From the NCBI GenBank assembly GCA_030546905.1, contig JAUOPI010000019.1, positions 1 through 64,000 on the forward strand: DNA of 64,000 bases, read 5' to 3'. Origin of the DNA: Granulosicoccaceae sp. 1_MG-2023. GTDB taxonomy: Bacteria; Pseudomonadota; Gammaproteobacteria; Granulosicoccales; Granulosicoccaceae. This document shows positions 61,997-64,000 of this stretch, piece by piece; position 1 is the stretch's first letter; every line of letters begins with the position of its first letter. The notes under the pieces are model-generated. The model was given only the letters and a program-made list of their open reading frames with translations. It was not told where the DNA came from and searched no databases. The position numbers and the translations under genes were made by a program.

Positions 61997-63853
61997 ATGT
62001 CCTGGAGTAAAAAACTGCTGCGTGTCAATCTGACCGATGGCACGATCAAAGAAGAGCCCACCAATATGGAATGGGCGAACGAATACCTCGGTCAGCGCGG
62101 ACTGGCGACCCGTTATATGGTCGAAGAGATGGATCCCAAAGTGGATGCGCTCAGCCCGGAAAACATGCTGATCTTCGCCACCGGCCCGCTGACCGGCACC
62201 AACGCCTCCACCGGCGGCCGTTATTCGGTGATTACCAAAAGCCCGCTGACCGGCGCGGTGGCCTGTTCCAACTCCGGTGGCTTTATCGGCGCAGAGCTGA
62301 AGTTTGCCGGCTGGGATATGATCATCTTCGAAGGCAAGGCCGCTTCCCCGGTGTATCTGTCGGTGTATAACGACAAAGCCGAGCTGCTGCCGGCTGACGA
62401 TCTGTGGGGCAAATCGGTCTGGGAAGCGGACGAGCTGCTGCACAAAAAACACGCTGATCCTTACCTGCGCATCGCGGCGATCGGCCGTTCAGCCGAGAAG
62501 GGCTGCCTCTATGCGGGCATTATTAACGACCTGCACCGCGCCGCCGGGCGCAGCGGCGTCGGCACCGTGATGGCTTCCAAGAACCTCAAGGCGGTGGTCG
62601 TGCGTGGCACCAAAGGTGTGACCGGCGTACGTGACGAAGCGGCCTTCCAGAATGCGGTAGCGGCCGGCAAACAGGTGCTGGCGGAAAATGCGGTTACCGG
62701 CCAGGGCCTGCCCACCTATGGCACCCAGGTGCTGATGAACGTGATCAACGAAGTGGGGGCCTTGCCGACGCGCAATATGCGCGAAGTCCAGTTCGAAGGC
62801 GCGCACAATGTCTCCGGCGAAGCCATGCACGAGCCGCGCAAAACCGACGGTAAGCCCAATCTCACCACCAACGGCGGTTGTTTTGCCTGCACCATCGCCT
62901 GCGGACGTATCTCCACCATTGATCCGCAGCACTTCTCCGTTAAAGACAAGCCCGAGTATCAGAAAAACTCCGGTGGTCTGGAGTACGAAGCGGCCTGGGC
63001 GCTGGGGCCGGACACCGGTGTGGATGACATCGATGCGCTGACCTACGTCAACTTCCTCTGTAACGAAGACGGCATGGACCCGATCTCCTTCGGCTCCACG
63101 GTGGCGGCGGCCATGGAGTTGTTCGAAGAAGGCGTGATCACCACTGAACACACCGGTGGTGTGGAGCTGAAGTTCGGTTCCGCCGAAGCGCTGTGCTGGG
63201 CAGCGGAAGTGACCGCCAAAGGTGAAGGTTTCGGGCTGGATCTGGGGTTGGGCTCCAAGCGACTGTGCGAAAAGTACGGCCGTCCTGAGTTGTCTATGAC
63301 GGTGAAGGGGCAGGAGTTCCCGGCCTATGACCCGCGTGGCATTCAGGGCATCGGCCTGGCCTACGCCACTTCCAACCGCGGTGCCTGTCACCTGCGCGGC
63401 TATACCATCTCGTCTGAGATTCTCGGGATTCCGGAAAAAACCGATCCGCTCGAATCGGCCGGTAAAGCCGGTCTGGTGAAGGCGTTTCAGGATGCCACAG
63501 CGGCTGTTGACTCGGCCGGCCTGTGCATTTTTACCACCTTTGCCTGGACGCTTGATGATATTGCGCCGCAGGTAGCGGCGGCCTGTGACGGCGAGTGGAC
63601 ACCGGAGCGCATGCTCGAAGTGGGTGAGCGGATCTGGAATATGGAGCGCGAGTTCAATATGCGCGCCGGTATTACCGCCGAGCAGGACAATCTGCCCAAA
63701 CGTCTGCTGAAGGATGCGGCCAAAGTCGGCCCGGCCGCCGGTAAGGTTAACGAGCTCGATAAAATGCTGCCGGAGTACTACCAGCTGCGAGGCTGGAACG
63801 AAAACGGTGAAGTCACTGCCGAGACGCGGGCGCGTCTGAAACTGCCGGCATAA
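61997..63853 (+). CDS. aorB: Aldehyde:ferredoxin oxidoreductase, tungstopterin catalytic subunit (AorB-like)
   Basis: This 618-residue AOR-family protein oxidises aldehydes to carboxylates. The [4Fe-4S] cysteines are Cys295, Cys298, Cys302 (GGCFACTIACG) and Cys510. Substrate-side acid and base residues correspond to Glu329/Glu331 (GLEYEAAW) and His465 (GACHLRGY), by analogy with the Glu313 and His448 of Pyrococcus AOR. N-terminal GPLTGTNASTGGRYS forms part of the pterin site. Use of tungsten is family knowledge, supported by tupBCA in the same window. It follows the ferredoxin with nine bases between and is followed by a hairpin, then an FAD gene. Confidence 0.93.
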   Translation: MSWSKKLLRVNLTDGTIKEEPTNMEWANEYLGQRGLATRYMVEEMDPKVDALSPENMLIFATGPLTGTNASTGGRYSVITKSPLTGAVACSNSGGFIGAELKFAGWDMIIFEGKAASPVYLSVYNDKAELLPADDLWGKSVWEADELLHKKHADPYLRIAAIGRSAEKGCLYAGIINDLHRAAGRSGVGTVMASKNLKAVVVRGTKGVTGVRDEAAFQNAVAAGKQVLAENAVTGQGLPTYGTQVLMNVINEVGALPTRNMREVQFEGAHNVSGEAMHEPRKTDGKPNLTTNGGCFACTIACGRISTIDPQHFSVKDKPEYQKNSGGLEYEAAWALGPDTGVDDIDALTYVNFLCNEDGMDPISFGSTVAAAMELFEEGVITTEHTGGVELKFGSAEALCWAAEVTAKGEGFGLDLGLGSKRLCEKYGRPELSMTVKGQEFPAYDPRGIQGIGLAYATSNRGACHLRGYTISSEILGIPEKTDPLESAGKAGLVKAFQDATAAVDSAGLCIFTTFAWTLDDIAPQVAAACDGEWTPERMLEVGERIWNMEREFNMRAGITAEQDNLPKRLLKDAAKVGPAAGKVNELDKMLPEYYQLRGWNENGEVTAETRARLKLPA

Positions 63854-63873
63854 GGCGCGGCAAGTAAAACGGG

Positions 63874-63903
63874 CGGCGCAGCCCGGACCGGCTGCGCCGT
63901 TTT
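63874..63903 (+). terminator. Terminator-like hairpin between aorB and the FAD gene
   Basis: A perfect ten-base-pair stem CGGCGCAGCC/GGCTGCGCCG with a six-base loop is followed by TTTTCTG. It lies between two genes of one operon, so it may lower expression of the FAD subunit rather than end the transcript. Confidence 0.55.
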
Positions 63904-63927
63904 CTGACTTTACCGGAGTAGCAACAC

Positions 63928-64000
63928 ATGCATTACGTGATTATCGGGGCCGGCCCGACGGGCGTTCTGGCTGCCGAACATTTGCGCAAACTCGACAAGC
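63928..64000 (+). CDS. FAD-dependent oxidoreductase, AorC-like, cut by window end
   Basis: Only the first 24 codons are visible. They begin MHYVIIGAGPTGVLAAEHLR, the GxGxxG dinucleotide-binding motif of FAD/NAD(P) oxidoreductases. The position directly after an AorB-like gene is that of AorC, the FAD subunit that couples AOR to NAD+ in Aromatoleum. The ribosome region is CCGGAG. The remainder lies beyond the window, so the assignment is tentative. Confidence 0.65.
   Translation, partial: MHYVIIGAGPTGVLAAEHLRKLDK

Overview
The window is GC-rich, densely coded bacterial chromosome, most likely from a gammaproteobacterium with a marine or sediment-type metabolism. The glnE-ilvE pairing, full-length polA and uvrD, the Fbp iron transporter, a TRAP transporter, dadA-alr and an AmtB locus support this; the genus cannot be fixed from the sequence. 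I saw no rRNA, tRNA, CRISPR array, insertion sequence or prophage. Nearly all genes are intact; the last one runs off the right edge.

Layout. 0-5.5 kb: a DUF938 methyltransferase, a TPR/GT41 (SPINDLY-type) glycosyltransferase, the peroxide-responsive ohrR-ohr pair and a DegQ/HtrA protease. 5.5-9.4 kb: an iron(III) ABC transporter (fbpABC) behind a Fur-like box. 9.6-18.8 kb: glnE, ilvE, an O-antigen-ligase-like protein, two small proteins, a stand-alone molybdopterin oxidoreductase and an LD-carboxypeptidase. 18.9-22.1 kb: a small secreted protein and the tungstate transporter tupBCA. 22.2-23.6 kb: an AT-richer two-gene island (TerB-like/BRCT protein plus an unknown protein).

23.6-34 kb: an accessory catabolic cluster. 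One arm (minus strand) has a permease-ATPase fusion, two paralogous solute-binding proteins, a phytanoyl-CoA-type dioxygenase, a class II aldolase and an M20 deacylase. The other arm (plus strand) has a flavin monooxygenase, a RidA-like protein lacking the usual arginine and a DUF1028 protein. A LysR regulator closes it. A decayed copy of the aldolase 5' end lies between the two binding-protein genes and records a tandem duplication. The substrate is unknown; an amino-acid-like or N-acylated compound is my inference.

34-49.7 kb: a glutathione transferase, membrane proteins, an Asp/Glu-type racemase, a dadA-ridA-alr alanine catabolic operon with a divergent Lrp regulator, two cupin proteins, a strongly degenerate PII protein with AmtB behind an NtrC-like/sigma-54-like promoter, an HTH-plus-PBP regulator of a type associated with Mo/W, DUF1415 and uvrD. 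49.9-57.5 kb: a TRAP transporter for an organic acid with two oversized membrane subunits, followed by a soluble FIST-domain chemoreceptor. 57.5-61.1 kb: a LOG-family protein and polA.

61.3-64 kb: a tungsten aldehyde:ferredoxin oxidoreductase operon (four-cluster ferredoxin, AOR catalytic subunit, start of a FAD subunit) resembling AorABC. Together with tupBCA and the HTH-PBP regulator it outlines a tungsten-dependent aldehyde-oxidising system spread over the window.
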